This document shows, one piece after another, positions 8,929-16,579 of a stretch of 35,307 nt of DNA. Within the stretch, counting starts at the first letter, position 1, and every line of letters begins with the position of its first letter. The DNA comes from an uncultured Spirochaetales bacterium (GTDB taxonomy: Bacteria; Spirochaetota; Spirochaetia; Sphaerochaetales; Sphaerochaetaceae), in contig CASEGX010000084.1 in the NCBI GenBank assembly GCA_949287505.1, forward strand, positions 1-35,307, given 5' to 3'. The position numbers were made by a program, and so were the translations under genes. The notes below the pieces were generated by a model. It searched no databases and was not told the DNA's origin. It saw only the letters and a list, made by a program, of their open reading frames with translations.

Positions 8929-9838
8929 TGCTGACCTCCGAAACGATATTCGCGATGCTCTGGGCATCGGATACGTTGTAAGTCCTGACGTTCTTATCGA
9001 TTCTCTTGATAAGACCTGTGAGGGTAGTTCCCGGTCCGATTTCAATGAATGTATCAATACCGTTTGCAATCATCTCACGGACAATGGAAACCCATCTCAC
9101 AGGGGACTCAATCTGCTTCGAAAGAAGATGCTTGACATCTCCTTCATATTTCTTTCCTGTCACATTCGAATAGATATCCATTCTGGATTCTGCAAATGTG
9201 TATTTCTCAAGTTCACTGGCAAAGGCAACTGCAGCGTCGTGCATGAAAGGCGAGTGGAAACCACCAGAGACATTCAGTCTCATTGTCCTTCCTCCCTCTT
9301 CCTTTATCTTTGCCTCAAAATCTCCGATGGATGATTCTGATGCCGAGACAACAACCTGCCCCGGAGAGTTGTAGTTGACCGGATATACCTGGCTGAAAAG
9401 CGCTGCTGTATTCTCAACACACTCATCTGAAAGCTTGAGAACCGCATCCATTACCGCAGGATGTTTCTCAGCTTCTCTCTGCATCAGTTCTGCACGTTTT
9501 GTGACGATTCTGAACCCATCTTCCTCTCCGGTTATTCCGGAGTATGCGAGCGCTGCGATCTCTCCAAGGGAGAAACCTGCCACGGCATCTGCTTCAATGC
9601 CTGCTTCTCTCAGCGCCTCTGCTGCCGCAATTTCTGTAAGATACATGCAAGGCTGGGTATTCACTGTTCTCTTCAGTTCATCCGCATTACCCTGAAAGCA
9701 CATCTCAAGTGTTCCCGGGCGTATGGAATCCAGCTTGTCGGAAACTGCTTTTGCTGCAGCCGATGATTCATACAGATCCCGGCCCATACCTGGAAACTGT
9801 GCCCCCTGGCCGGCAAAGACGAATGCTATTTTACCCAT
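8921..9838 (-). CDS. fabD: Malonyl-CoA:ACP transacylase
   Basis: This enzyme transfers malonate from CoA to the acyl carrier protein, supplying FabF. It is 305 aa. The N-terminus KIAFVFAGQGAQFPGMG is characteristic. The nucleophilic serine is in GFSLGE (about residue 90), and the partner histidine is in SGGFHSPFM (about 195). IEIGPGTTLTGLIKRI near the C-terminus is also conserved. GAGGAG lies eight bases before the ATG. The start overlaps the fabK end by 13 bases. Confidence 0.96.
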   Translation of the reverse strand: MGKIAFVFAGQGAQFPGMGRDLYESSAAAKAVSDKLDSIRPGTLEMCFQGNADELKRTVNTQPCMYLTEIAAAEALREAGIEADAVAGFSLGEIAALAYSGITGEEDGFRIVTKRAELMQREAEKHPAVMDAVLKLSDECVENTAALFSQVYPVNYNSPGQVVVSASESSIGDFEAKIKEEGGRTMRLNVSGGFHSPFMHDAAVAFASELEKYTFAESRMDIYSNVTGKKYEGDVKHLLSKQIESPVRWVSIVREMIANGIDTFIEIGPGTTLTGLIKRIDKNVRTYNVSDAQSIANIVSEVSNG

Positions 9839-10770
9839 TTCATGGCTCCTCTAAGGACAGGTTCCGCACCTTCGATCACTTCCTTCACGATTTCTGCCGC
9901 TGGCTGCACTTTGTTGACCATTGCTGCTATCTGTCCCGCAAGGAAGCATCCGTTCTGTATGTCCCCATCCTTCACGGCCTTTCTCAAGGCACCGGTTCCG
10001 AGAGCCTCAAGCTCCTCATCCGGCATTCCTCCGAACTCAGCCTTTGCATATTCGCGTGCGAAAGTAGTCCTGAGGGAACGCACCGGGTGACCGAGTTTCT
10101 TTCCCGTAACCATTGTGCAGAGATCACCGGCTTTGATGATTTTCTCTTTGTAGACCGGGCTTATCGAGCACTCCTCTGCAGAGAGGAATCTCGTTCCCAT
10201 CTGTACTCCTGCAGCTCCAAGCATGAAAGCAGCTGCTACACCTCTTCCATCTGCGATGCCACCTGCCGCGATGACCGGAAGATCCGTTGCATCTACTACA
10301 AGAGGTACAAGAACCATCGTTGTGAGCTCTCCGACATGCCCGCCGCTCTCACCGCCCTCTGCGATAAGTGCAGAAGCTCCAAGCCTTGTCATGAGCTTTG
10401 CCATGGCTACCGATGCGACGACCGGAATGACCTTTATTCCGGCATTCTTCCATGCCTCCATGTACTTTGACGGATTTCCAGCGCCTGTTGTCACTACAGC
10501 GACCTTTTCCTCGGCCGCAACCTGTGCAACCTCATCTGCATATGGACTCATAAGCATGATGTTCACACCGAATGGCTTGTCTGTAAGTGATCTTGCAGTC
10601 CTGATTTCCGAACGTACATAGTCAGCAGGTGCATTGCCAGCAGCAATAATGCCAAGGCCGCCTCCATTGGAGACGGCTGCAGCAAGACGACCATCAGCTA
10701 TCCAGGCCATACCTCCCTGGAATACCGGATATTTAATACCCAGCATTGAGCATATCGGGGTCTCAATCAT
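9826..10770 (-). CDS. fabK: Enoyl-ACP reductase II (FMN-dependent)
   Basis: This is a flavoprotein enoyl-ACP reductase of the nitronate-monooxygenase/2-nitropropane dioxygenase fold, performing the last reduction of each elongation cycle. It is 314 aa. Diagnostic segments are TPICSMLGIKYPVFQGGMAWIAD, GGGLGIIAAGN, PFGVNIMLMSPYADE, EGGESGGHVGELTTMVLVP (with the histidine considered catalytic in FabK) and the FMN-binding VIAAGGIADGRGVAAAFMLGA / GVQMGTRF. FabK typically replaces FabI in streptococci and some clostridia and is insensitive to triclosan. Its position between acpP and fabD matches the streptococcal order. AAGGAG precedes the ATG. Confidence 0.94.
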   Translation of the reverse strand: MIETPICSMLGIKYPVFQGGMAWIADGRLAAAVSNGGGLGIIAAGNAPADYVRSEIRTARSLTDKPFGVNIMLMSPYADEVAQVAAEEKVAVVTTGAGNPSKYMEAWKNAGIKVIPVVASVAMAKLMTRLGASALIAEGGESGGHVGELTTMVLVPLVVDATDLPVIAAGGIADGRGVAAAFMLGAAGVQMGTRFLSAEECSISPVYKEKIIKAGDLCTMVTGKKLGHPVRSLRTTFAREYAKAEFGGMPDEELEALGTGALRKAVKDGDIQNGCFLAGQIAAMVNKVQPAAEIVKEVIEGAEPVLRGAMKWVK

Positions 10771-10773
10771 CGA

Positions 10774-11007
10774 TTAGTTCTCCTTGTTCTGGATGAAGGA
10801 AACAAGGTCTCCGACTGTCTCGATCTTCTTGTCAAGCTCAATAGAGATTCCAAGCTTGTCCTCAAGCTCCATGAGAAGCTCGACTGTATCGAGTGAGTCA
10901 ATTCCAAGATCGTGGAATGTGCTCTCCATCTTCACATCATCTGCACTGCAGTCCGTTCTCTCTGCAACTGTCTCTGCAATTGCCTTGAAGATTTCCTGTT
11001 CTGTCAT
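10774..11007 (-). CDS. acpP: Acyl carrier protein
   Basis: This small acidic four-helix protein (77 aa) carries growing acyl chains on phosphopantetheine. The attachment serine is in GIDSLDTVELLMELE (about residue 38). It is the first gene of the fatty-acid operon, with AAAGGAG before the ATG and only three bases between its stop and the fabK start. High acidity and length are as expected for a housekeeping ACP. Confidence 0.96.
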   Translation of the reverse strand: MTEQEIFKAIAETVAERTDCSADDVKMESTFHDLGIDSLDTVELLMELEDKLGISIELDKKIETVGDLVSFIQNKEN

Positions 11008-11043
11008 GTTAGAACTCCTTTAGCTGAATGCTGATAATACACT

Positions 11044-11068
11044 TTGACAAAATTCTGGTTTTTGTCAA
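11044..11068 (-). promoter_or_regulatory. Operator-like perfect inverted repeat in front of the fatty-acid operon
   Basis: TTGACAAAA-N7-TTTTGTCAA is a perfect 9-bp inverted repeat ending 36 bases upstream of the acpP start. Its left arm (minus strand) contains a consensus -35-like TTGACA. A -10-like TATTAT lies further down but at 23 bases, too far for a normal pair, so the exact promoter is uncertain. The repeat does not match the FapR or FabT sites as I remember them, so the binding protein is unknown. Confidence 0.55.
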
Positions 11069-11161
11069 TAAAAAATCTGTTAACTTTCTTCTCTTCGCGC
11101 GGGAAATGAATATAAATTGTCACATCACAAACAACAGCTAGCTAAAATGCACTATGCCTAG

Positions 11162-11173
11162 TTAATGCATTAA
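11162..11173. repeat. 12-bp perfect palindrome in the divergent intergenic region
   Basis: TTAATGCATTAA reads the same on both strands and lies in AT-rich DNA between two divergent operons, a plausible regulator site. Short AT-rich palindromes also arise by chance. Confidence 0.35.
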
Positions 11174-11359
11174 ACAGATATATTCATTTTAAAATGTTTA
11201 CTTTTGAGATTTCCATGATATTGCTTGAAAGGAATGCTGACACTTCAAACAGGGGGTGTCATGATGGCTTCATGTTTCATTCATAATAAAGGATCCCGAT
11301 GCATGACAACACCGATGTATAAATATCTACCTCTTCATGAATTTGTTCCAGAAAGAGAG

Positions 11360-11417
11360 AAATCGTTCAATTGCCGGCTTCATGCTATGGCCTGACAATC
11401 AGATTGTAGAACGATTT
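11360..11417 (+). promoter_or_regulatory. Long hairpin in the leader of the first sugar-binding protein gene
   Basis: AAATCGTTC (11360-11368) and GAACGATTT (11409-11417) are a perfect 9-bp inverted repeat 40 bases apart. Inside, ATTG/CAAT and GGC/GCC can extend the pairing with a bulge. The structure ends eight bases before the AAGGAGG ribosome binding site at 11426, so it could protect the transcript 5' end or modulate initiation. It could alternatively be a DNA operator pair. Confidence 0.45.
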
Positions 11418-11437
11418 GATCCAAAAGGAGGTCAGAT

Positions 11438-12730
11438 ATGAGGAAAGCTTTAGCGCTTCTTCTTGCTTTGGCAATGGTCGTATCTCTCTTTGCTGGAGGT
11501 GCTGGAGAGAGCGGAGACAAACAGATTGTCATCGAATTCTGGACACATGAGGATGTCAACAGACAGGCTCTTGAAGATAGATATATCCAGGAGTTCATGG
11601 AAACGCATCCTAACGTTACAGTCAATGTCACAAGACAGGCTTCAACAAAGCTCATTGAGCTTGTTCAGACTGCATTCGCAGCTGGAGAAGGTCCGACCAT
11701 GTTCAACCTCTCCATAAGTGATGAGTATCCGTACATCGTTGCAGGACGTGTTGCACCTGTCGATTACGAAGCTGCAGGATATGCAGATGCCCAGGCAATC
11801 CATGATGCATACCTCGATGGAATGATCGATCCAGTCACATATGACGGGGAAGTGTATGGTCTTCCTCTCGAGCTTACGAACTGGTGTATCTTCATCAACA
11901 AGAAGGTCTTCCGCAGTGCAGGTCTCGATCCGGAGACTGATTACCCGAAGACATGGGAAGACATGGTCGAGCTTTCAGAGAAGCTTGTCATCCGCGATGG
12001 TGACATCCTTGTCAGAAGAGGCTATGACTTCAGATATCCTTATTACCTTGAGACGCTCGTTCCAATGGTAGAGCAGCTTGGTGGTCAGCTTGTAAGCGAT
12101 GATGGTACAGAGGCCATCATAGGCGAAGAGGCATGGGTAAAGGTTCTTACATTCATGCAGCAGTGGGGACCGAACGGACTGAACCTTGGTTCTCCTACAT
12201 ATACCAATGCACGTTCTCTCTTCAATAAGGACAACAATGATATCGCAATGGCGACAACAGGTCTTTATCAGGAAGCAAGAATCAAGGCTGACAACCCTGA
12301 ATTCTATGAGTCCGGAGAGTGGATGGTCGTTCCGTTCCCTGTCTTCGAGGATGCTGTAAATGATGTGGCAGCCTGCTATTATGGCCACTACTACATGGTC
12401 AATGCAGATGCCGATGAGGCAACTCAGAAGGCAGCATGGGAACTCATTGCCTACATGCTTTCCCATGGAGAGGAATATCTTACTGAAGTTCAGCTAATCC
12501 AGCCTACAAAGGCTCTTATGGAATCAGAGACCTACAAGAACATGCCATATTCCGATGTCTTCCTCGGAGATTTCGAGAGAGGTCATGTTGTGTACTACGG
12601 AGCAGCTTCCGCTGAATTCCAGGCACAGCTCAGAAATGCGGTTGAGGCCGTAATGCTTCAGGGTGTTTCACCGCAGCAGGCATATCTCGATCTCAAGGCT
12701 AACTGCCAGGAGATTCTCGAAGAGGCTTGA
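11438..12730 (+). CDS. Sugar ABC transporter, soluble extracellular substrate-binding protein
   Basis: This is a family 1 (MalE/UgpB-like) solute-binding protein, 430 aa, delivering a carbohydrate to the two permeases encoded next. The N-terminus MRKALALLLALAMVVSLFAGG is a signal peptide without any lipobox cysteine, so the mature protein should be free in the periplasm. EFWTHEDVNRQALEDRYIQEF is the usual N-terminal lobe opening for sugar binders of this class; GEGPTMFNL, YGLPLELTNWCIF, TWEDMVELSEKL and WMVVPFPVF follow. A very strong AAGGAGG lies six bases before the ATG. It is a full-length paralogue of the lipoprotein at 14570-15838. The sugar cannot be deduced. Confidence 0.92.
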   Translation: MRKALALLLALAMVVSLFAGGAGESGDKQIVIEFWTHEDVNRQALEDRYIQEFMETHPNVTVNVTRQASTKLIELVQTAFAAGEGPTMFNLSISDEYPYIVAGRVAPVDYEAAGYADAQAIHDAYLDGMIDPVTYDGEVYGLPLELTNWCIFINKKVFRSAGLDPETDYPKTWEDMVELSEKLVIRDGDILVRRGYDFRYPYYLETLVPMVEQLGGQLVSDDGTEAIIGEEAWVKVLTFMQQWGPNGLNLGSPTYTNARSLFNKDNNDIAMATTGLYQEARIKADNPEFYESGEWMVVPFPVFEDAVNDVAACYYGHYYMVNADADEATQKAAWELIAYMLSHGEEYLTEVQLIQPTKALMESETYKNMPYSDVFLGDFERGHVVYYGAASAEFQAQLRNAVEAVMLQGVSPQQAYLDLKANCQEILEEA

Positions 12731-12735
12731 TAACA

Positions 12736-12774
12736 CCTTCATGCCCGGGTTTTTCCCGGGCATGATGAAGGAGG
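12736..12774 (+). promoter_or_regulatory. Intercistronic hairpin covering the permease ribosome binding site
   Basis: ATGCCCGGG (12741-12749), loop TTTTT and CCCGGGCAT (12755-12763) form a perfect 9-bp GC-rich hairpin just after the binding-protein stop. Beyond a three-base bulge (12764-12766), CCTTC (12736-12740) can pair with GAAGG (12767-12771), which is part of the permease Shine-Dalgarno sequence. No U tract follows, so it is not a standard terminator. It probably lowers permease expression relative to the binding protein and stabilises the upstream message. Confidence 0.7.
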
Positions 12775-12779
12775 ATGAT

Positions 12780-13703
12780 GTGGGAAGAAAAGGCTACAGC
12801 ATCGAGCGCAAGCAGGCAAAATGGGGCCTTATATTCACGATTCCCTGCCTGATTTTCTTTGCGATTTTCAGTTTTTATCCAATCATAAATGCATTTGTTA
12901 CATCGCTTACGGACAGAAGGGCGATCGCACGGACCAGCGAATTCGTCGGTCTGGAGAATTACATCTATATATTCACGAAAGATAATGGAGGATTCCCGTT
13001 ATCGAATTCCATAAGGGCAACGCTTATCTTCACCATCGGAACTTTCATACCGATGATCGTTGCCTCATTGATTATTGCAACATTTCTGATGCAGCTCAGG
13101 AAAGACAGATACAGAGGCTTTTTCCAGCTTATGTACTATACTCCTGCGGTTCTTTCATCTGTCGTTGCTGCATCAATCTGGATGATCATCTTCGATCCCC
13201 GCGGATTGATGAATCAGATATCCAATTTCGTAATGCGGACATCGGGCGTTGATTACAACTGGCTTGTTGATTCAACAATGCTGCAGATATCAACGATGAT
13301 GATCTATTTCTGGAAGTATATCGGCTATTTCGTGATCCTGTTCATAACAGGACTTGCCTCGATTCCCAATACAATCTATGAGGCTGCCACAGTCGATGGT
13401 TCTTCCAGATGGCATACATTCTGGAAGATAACGCTTCCGCTTCTCAAACCAACCACTGCAATGGTATCAATCATGGCCATGCTGCAGTGTCTCAAGACAT
13501 TCAGTACGCAGTATATGCTCCATCAGGGTGGCTCATCGCGCTTCCCGATAGATGTCATAACGATGAACATCTATTTCACCGGTATCAGGAACGGACGCCT
13601 GGGAAGGGCTAGTGCCATGTCCATCGTGCTTTTCCTGATCATGCTTGTGTTCACATACATACAGCTTCGCCTGACACGTTCAAGCGAGGATGTCGAGTAC
13701 TAA
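12780..13703 (+). CDS. Sugar ABC transporter permease 1 (MalF/UgpA-like)
   Basis: This is an inner-membrane permease subunit of a family 1 carbohydrate importer, about 307 aa from the chosen GTG. In-frame ATGs exist at 12762 and 12765, but AAGGAGG (12768-12774) lies five bases before the GTG at 12780, which gives the start VGRKGYSIERKQAKWG. There are six hydrophobic segments, beginning with GLIFTIPCLIFFAIFSFYP. The cytoplasmic EAA loop that docks the ATPase reads EAATVDGSSRWHTFWKITLP. The stop codon is part of the next gene's ribosome binding site (TAAGGAGG), so the two permeases are coupled. Confidence 0.93.
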   Translation: MGRKGYSIERKQAKWGLIFTIPCLIFFAIFSFYPIINAFVTSLTDRRAIARTSEFVGLENYIYIFTKDNGGFPLSNSIRATLIFTIGTFIPMIVASLIIATFLMQLRKDRYRGFFQLMYYTPAVLSSVVAASIWMIIFDPRGLMNQISNFVMRTSGVDYNWLVDSTMLQISTMMIYFWKYIGYFVILFITGLASIPNTIYEAATVDGSSRWHTFWKITLPLLKPTTAMVSIMAMLQCLKTFSTQYMLHQGGSSRFPIDVITMNIYFTGIRNGRLGRASAMSIVLFLIMLVFTYIQLRLTRSSEDVEY

Positions 13704-13713
13704 GGAGGATCCA

Positions 13714-14589
13714 ATGAATAAGTTTGTCGGTAAAGTAACGATAGCTGAAGTCCTCATATGGGTCCTGCTGATCCTTGTCCTGCTTTTCACGATCACACCG
13801 ATCATTTTCATGATTGTCGCGTCATTCATGGATGCAAAACAGATTCTTGCAATGCCTTTCTCATGGATCCCTTCCAGAGAATACTTCACATCCCAGGACA
13901 GGACATTCTTCACGAATTTCCAGCGCGCGATCATGGGAAACAATGCGAACCCCATCTTCTTCCGCAACCTTCTCAATTCCCTGATTGTCGCCATAACAGA
14001 CAGTGTCACGACGGTATTCCTGGCATCTCTTTGTGGCTATGGCCTTGCGAAATTCAGATTCAAGGGCCGTAATCTCATCTTCCTTGCCATAATGTCAACG
14101 ATGATGATTCCATTTGAAGCAATCATGATTCCGCTTTATATGGTAGTATCAGGAATGAAGATGATTAACACATATCGAGGCATGATTATTCCTTTCATGG
14201 TTTCCGCATTCGGAGTATTCCAGATGCGGCAGTATCTTCTGACATTCCCTTCCGAATATCTCGATGCTGCAAGAGTCGATGGTCTTTCTGAACCGAAGAT
14301 ATACTCACGCATCGTGCTTCCGAACTCGAAGCCCGTTATAGCAACGCTCGGAATTCTCTCGTTCCGTAATCAGTGGGACAATCTTCTCTGGCCGCTGCTT
14401 GTCGCGCAGAGTGAGACCATGAAGACGATTCCTCAGTACATCACGAAGTTCAGCGAGGAGAAGATGACGGACGAGGGTGCGATGATGGCATGTGCCTTCC
14501 TCGCGTCGATTCCGATGTTCATTCTTTTCTTCACCCTGTCAAAATACTTCCTTGGCGGTGCTGCTGTATATGATTCGCGCAAAGGCTGA
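13714..14589 (+). CDS. Sugar ABC transporter permease 2 (MalG/UgpE-like)
   Basis: This is the second inner-membrane permease, 291 aa, forming a heterodimer with the preceding one. The ATG at 13714 is chosen over one eight codons upstream because AAGGAGG (13702-13708) lies five bases before it. Hydrophobic segments start at VLIWVLLILVLLFTITPIIFM. The ATPase-docking EAA loop is EYLDAARVDGLSEPKIYSRIVLP. PQYITKFSEEKMTDEGAMMA near the C-terminus is typical of MalG-like proteins. No ATPase gene is nearby, so a shared MsmX/UgpC-type ATPase elsewhere is expected. It overlaps the next gene by 20 bases. Confidence 0.93.
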   Translation: MNKFVGKVTIAEVLIWVLLILVLLFTITPIIFMIVASFMDAKQILAMPFSWIPSREYFTSQDRTFFTNFQRAIMGNNANPIFFRNLLNSLIVAITDSVTTVFLASLCGYGLAKFRFKGRNLIFLAIMSTMMIPFEAIMIPLYMVVSGMKMINTYRGMIIPFMVSAFGVFQMRQYLLTFPSEYLDAARVDGLSEPKIYSRIVLPNSKPVIATLGILSFRNQWDNLLWPLLVAQSETMKTIPQYITKFSEEKMTDEGAMMACAFLASIPMFILFFTLSKYFLGGAAVYDSRKG

Positions 14590-15838
14590 ATTTCTCATAT
14601 TTTTTCTCCTTATCATCCTTCTTCCCTCCTGTTCAGGGGAGAAGGATGTTTCTGTTTCAATTGAATACTGGACCCATGCGGACGAGAACAGGAGAGCTCT
14701 GGAAGAGCGGCTTATCGAAGACTTTGAGAAGGAGAATCCAGGCGTTGAGGTGATACGCACGGAGTATGGCTCTGCAGAGCTTCTCACAATGATCACCGCA
14801 GCCTTTGAAGCAGGTGAGGGGCCGGATCTTTTCAATCTGCCTTCCGAGGAGATTTCTTCTCTGCTGTATGCGGGGAAGCTGGATGAGGCGGATGTGTCAG
14901 CTCTGGGTTATGAAACATCGGAAAGCCTTATTGAGGCCTACATTCCTTCTTCATTCTCATCCGTGATGCTCGATGGGAAAATCTATGGAGTTCCCCTTGA
15001 ATACACAATCTGGTGTCTCTATGTGAACAAGACTCTTTTCGAGGAGTGCGGATTGCCTGCATCTGCTGTTCCTGCAACATGGCAGGAGATGCTTTGGGTT
15101 GCCGATAAGCTCACCATCCGTGACGGTGGCATACTGCTTCGCCGCGGCTTCGACTTCCGCTATCCGTATTATCTGTCGTTCTTTGTTCCGATGGTCAGGC
15201 AGTTAGGGGGGGATATCTTCGCTCCGGACGGCAGTGTCATCTATAATGACGAGGCGTGGGAAGAAGCGCTTTCATTCATGCGTGAATGGGGACCGCTGGG
15301 ACAGAACCTCGGTTCTCCCACCTATGTCAATGCCAGGGAGCTTTTCAATTCAGAGGAAATCGCAATGTGTCTTTCCGGGCTTTATCAGGAGAACAGGATA
15401 CAGCAGCAGAATCCCGGATTCTTCGCCTCCGGAGACTGGATGGTCGCTCCTTTCCCTGTGTTCGATAACGCTGTATCCGATGATGCTGCCTCCCCATACT
15501 TCCATTATTTCATGGTGAATGCAGAAAGCGATGATGACACACGCTCTGTCTCCTGGAAGCTTGCAGGGTATTTTGCTCTCCATGCGGAGGATTATCTTGA
15601 GGAGATCGGGCTTGTGATGCCGCTTTGCAGGATCATGGACTCCGATGCTCTTCTTTCAAAACCATATGCTGATATCTTCCTCAGTGACATGAAGAGAAGC
15701 CATGTGATTTATTCAGGTCCGCACGCATCCGAGCTGCAGAATCTGATAGGAGAGGCAGTGGAATCCGTGATGCTTTATTCTGTTCCGCCGGAGAAGGCTG
15801 TACAGGCTCTCAGGGCAGAAGCTGAAAGCCTATTCTGA
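14570..15838 (+). CDS. Sugar ABC transporter, substrate-binding lipoprotein (second paralogue)
   Basis: This is a family 1 solute-binding protein, 422 aa from the ATG at 14570, which lies inside the end of the second permease. That start gives a short signal peptide MIRAKAEFLIFFLLIILLPSC with lipobox LPSC, so the mature protein should be a membrane-anchored lipoprotein. It aligns end to end with the soluble binding protein at 11438. Shared blocks include EYWTHADENRRALEERLIEDF, AGEGPDLFNL, RRGFDFRYPYY, QNLGSPTYVNARELFN and WMVAPFPVFDNAV. The ribosome binding site is weak, so expression probably relies on coupling to the permease. Its last nine bases overlap the convergent response regulator gene. 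Confidence 0.92.
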   Translation: MIRAKAEFLIFFLLIILLPSCSGEKDVSVSIEYWTHADENRRALEERLIEDFEKENPGVEVIRTEYGSAELLTMITAAFEAGEGPDLFNLPSEEISSLLYAGKLDEADVSALGYETSESLIEAYIPSSFSSVMLDGKIYGVPLEYTIWCLYVNKTLFEECGLPASAVPATWQEMLWVADKLTIRDGGILLRRGFDFRYPYYLSFFVPMVRQLGGDIFAPDGSVIYNDEAWEEALSFMREWGPLGQNLGSPTYVNARELFNSEEIAMCLSGLYQENRIQQQNPGFFASGDWMVAPFPVFDNAVSDDAASPYFHYFMVNAESDDDTRSVSWKLAGYFALHAEDYLEEIGLVMPLCRIMDSDALLSKPYADIFLSDMKRSHVIYSGPHASELQNLIGEAVESVMLYSVPPEKAVQALRAEAESLF

Positions 15839-16579
15839 ATTCCTGTATTCTGACGGTGTCTTTCCCATGAAGCGCCTGAAGATTTTCGTGAAATATCCTG
15901 GCGTGACAAAGCCTGTAGCCGTTGCTATTTCCGTTATGTTCATTCCGGTGTCCCGCAGCAGAGGAAGTGCCTTGTTTATCCTGACGATGCTCAGATACTG
16001 CAGGAAATTCATTCCCGTCTCTTCCTTGAAAAGCGCGGAGATGTAGTTTTCCGTCACGTGCGTGAGCGAGGCAATGTCCTGCAAGCCGAGGCTTTCACTG
16101 TAATTCTCGTTTATGAAATCTATCGCCATGCGTATCGTGTGGTTCTTCACGTTCTGAGGAAGCTCTATGCCCATGTCGCTTCCGACAATGCTTTCCCGGC
16201 TTTTCTCCTCATCAAGGATCATATCCCTCAGCTTTTCCACAGATGCAATGAGTTCTGCACTGTCCACAGGTTTCTGAAGATAGTCGAATACCCCGAGACG
16301 GATTGCCTTCTGCATGTAGCTGAAATTCGTGTATCCGGAAAGTATTATTCCATGCTCGACAGCGGCATCTTCAAGCATCTCAAGGCCTGTCTTTCCAGGC
16401 AGGCGGATATCAGTGATCACGATATCAGGTTCGAGTTCTTTGATGATTCTCTCTCCGTCTATGCCGTTCTCTGCACATCCGAGTACCTCAAGATCCATTG
16501 TTTCCCATGGAATTGTCAGGCAGAGCTCCTCAAGAATCAGAGCCTCATCTTCGACAAGGACGATGCCAAGCTTCCTCAC
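15830..16579 (-). CDS. YesN-type response regulator (receiver + AraC HTH)
   Basis: This is a two-component DNA-binding regulator, 249 aa. The receiver domain covers about residues 1-120, with acidic pocket VEDE, phospho-acceptor aspartate near 57 (DIVITDIRLPG) and lysine near 103 (LQKPV). The C-terminal AraC-type helix-turn-helix pair covers about 148-249 (LGLQDIASLTHVTENYISALF; ITEIATATGFVTPGYFTKIFRRFMGKTPSEYR). The start is GTG at 16579, overlapping the kinase stop as GTGA, with GGGAG upstream. YesN-type regulators commonly control neighbouring sugar ABC operons. Here the target is likely the convergent importer, which is inference. Confidence 0.93.
   Translation of the reverse strand: MRKLGIVLVEDEALILEELCLTIPWETMDLEVLGCAENGIDGERIIKELEPDIVITDIRLPGKTGLEMLEDAAVEHGIILSGYTNFSYMQKAIRLGVFDYLQKPVDSAELIASVEKLRDMILDEEKSRESIVGSDMGIELPQNVKNHTIRMAIDFINENYSESLGLQDIASLTHVTENYISALFKEETGMNFLQYLSIVRINKALPLLRDTGMNITEIATATGFVTPGYFTKIFRRFMGKTPSEYRNSE

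Larger units (their letters stand above)
11008..11437. other. Divergent intergenic region between the fatty-acid operon and the sugar importer
   Basis: This 430-base, AT-rich stretch contains no credible gene. It holds the acpP operator-like repeat, a perfect 12-bp palindrome TTAATGCATTAA at 11162-11173, a TGACAC/GTGTCA repeat around 11238-11261, and a long imperfect hairpin (arms 11360-11368 and 11409-11417) just before the binding-protein start. Promoters for the importer are probably here, but I could not pick one confidently. Confidence 0.6.

Noticed and set aside
9709..10470. 253-residue plus-strand open frame across fabD/fabK
   Set aside because: It is a shadow of two firmly identified genes; composition is cysteine- and histidine-rich as expected for antisense reading.
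11140..11340. Possible tRNA or riboswitch in the long divergent intergenic region
   Set aside because: No cloverleaf, CCA-end or known aptamer core could be found on either strand.
11975..12466. 163-residue minus-strand open frame inside the first binding protein
   Set aside because: It is antisense to a complete solute-binding protein with no independent start signals.
12741..12763. Hairpin after the first binding protein read as a rho-independent terminator
   Set aside because: The U run is in the loop and none follows the stem; the next gene starts at once, so attenuation or stabilisation fits better.
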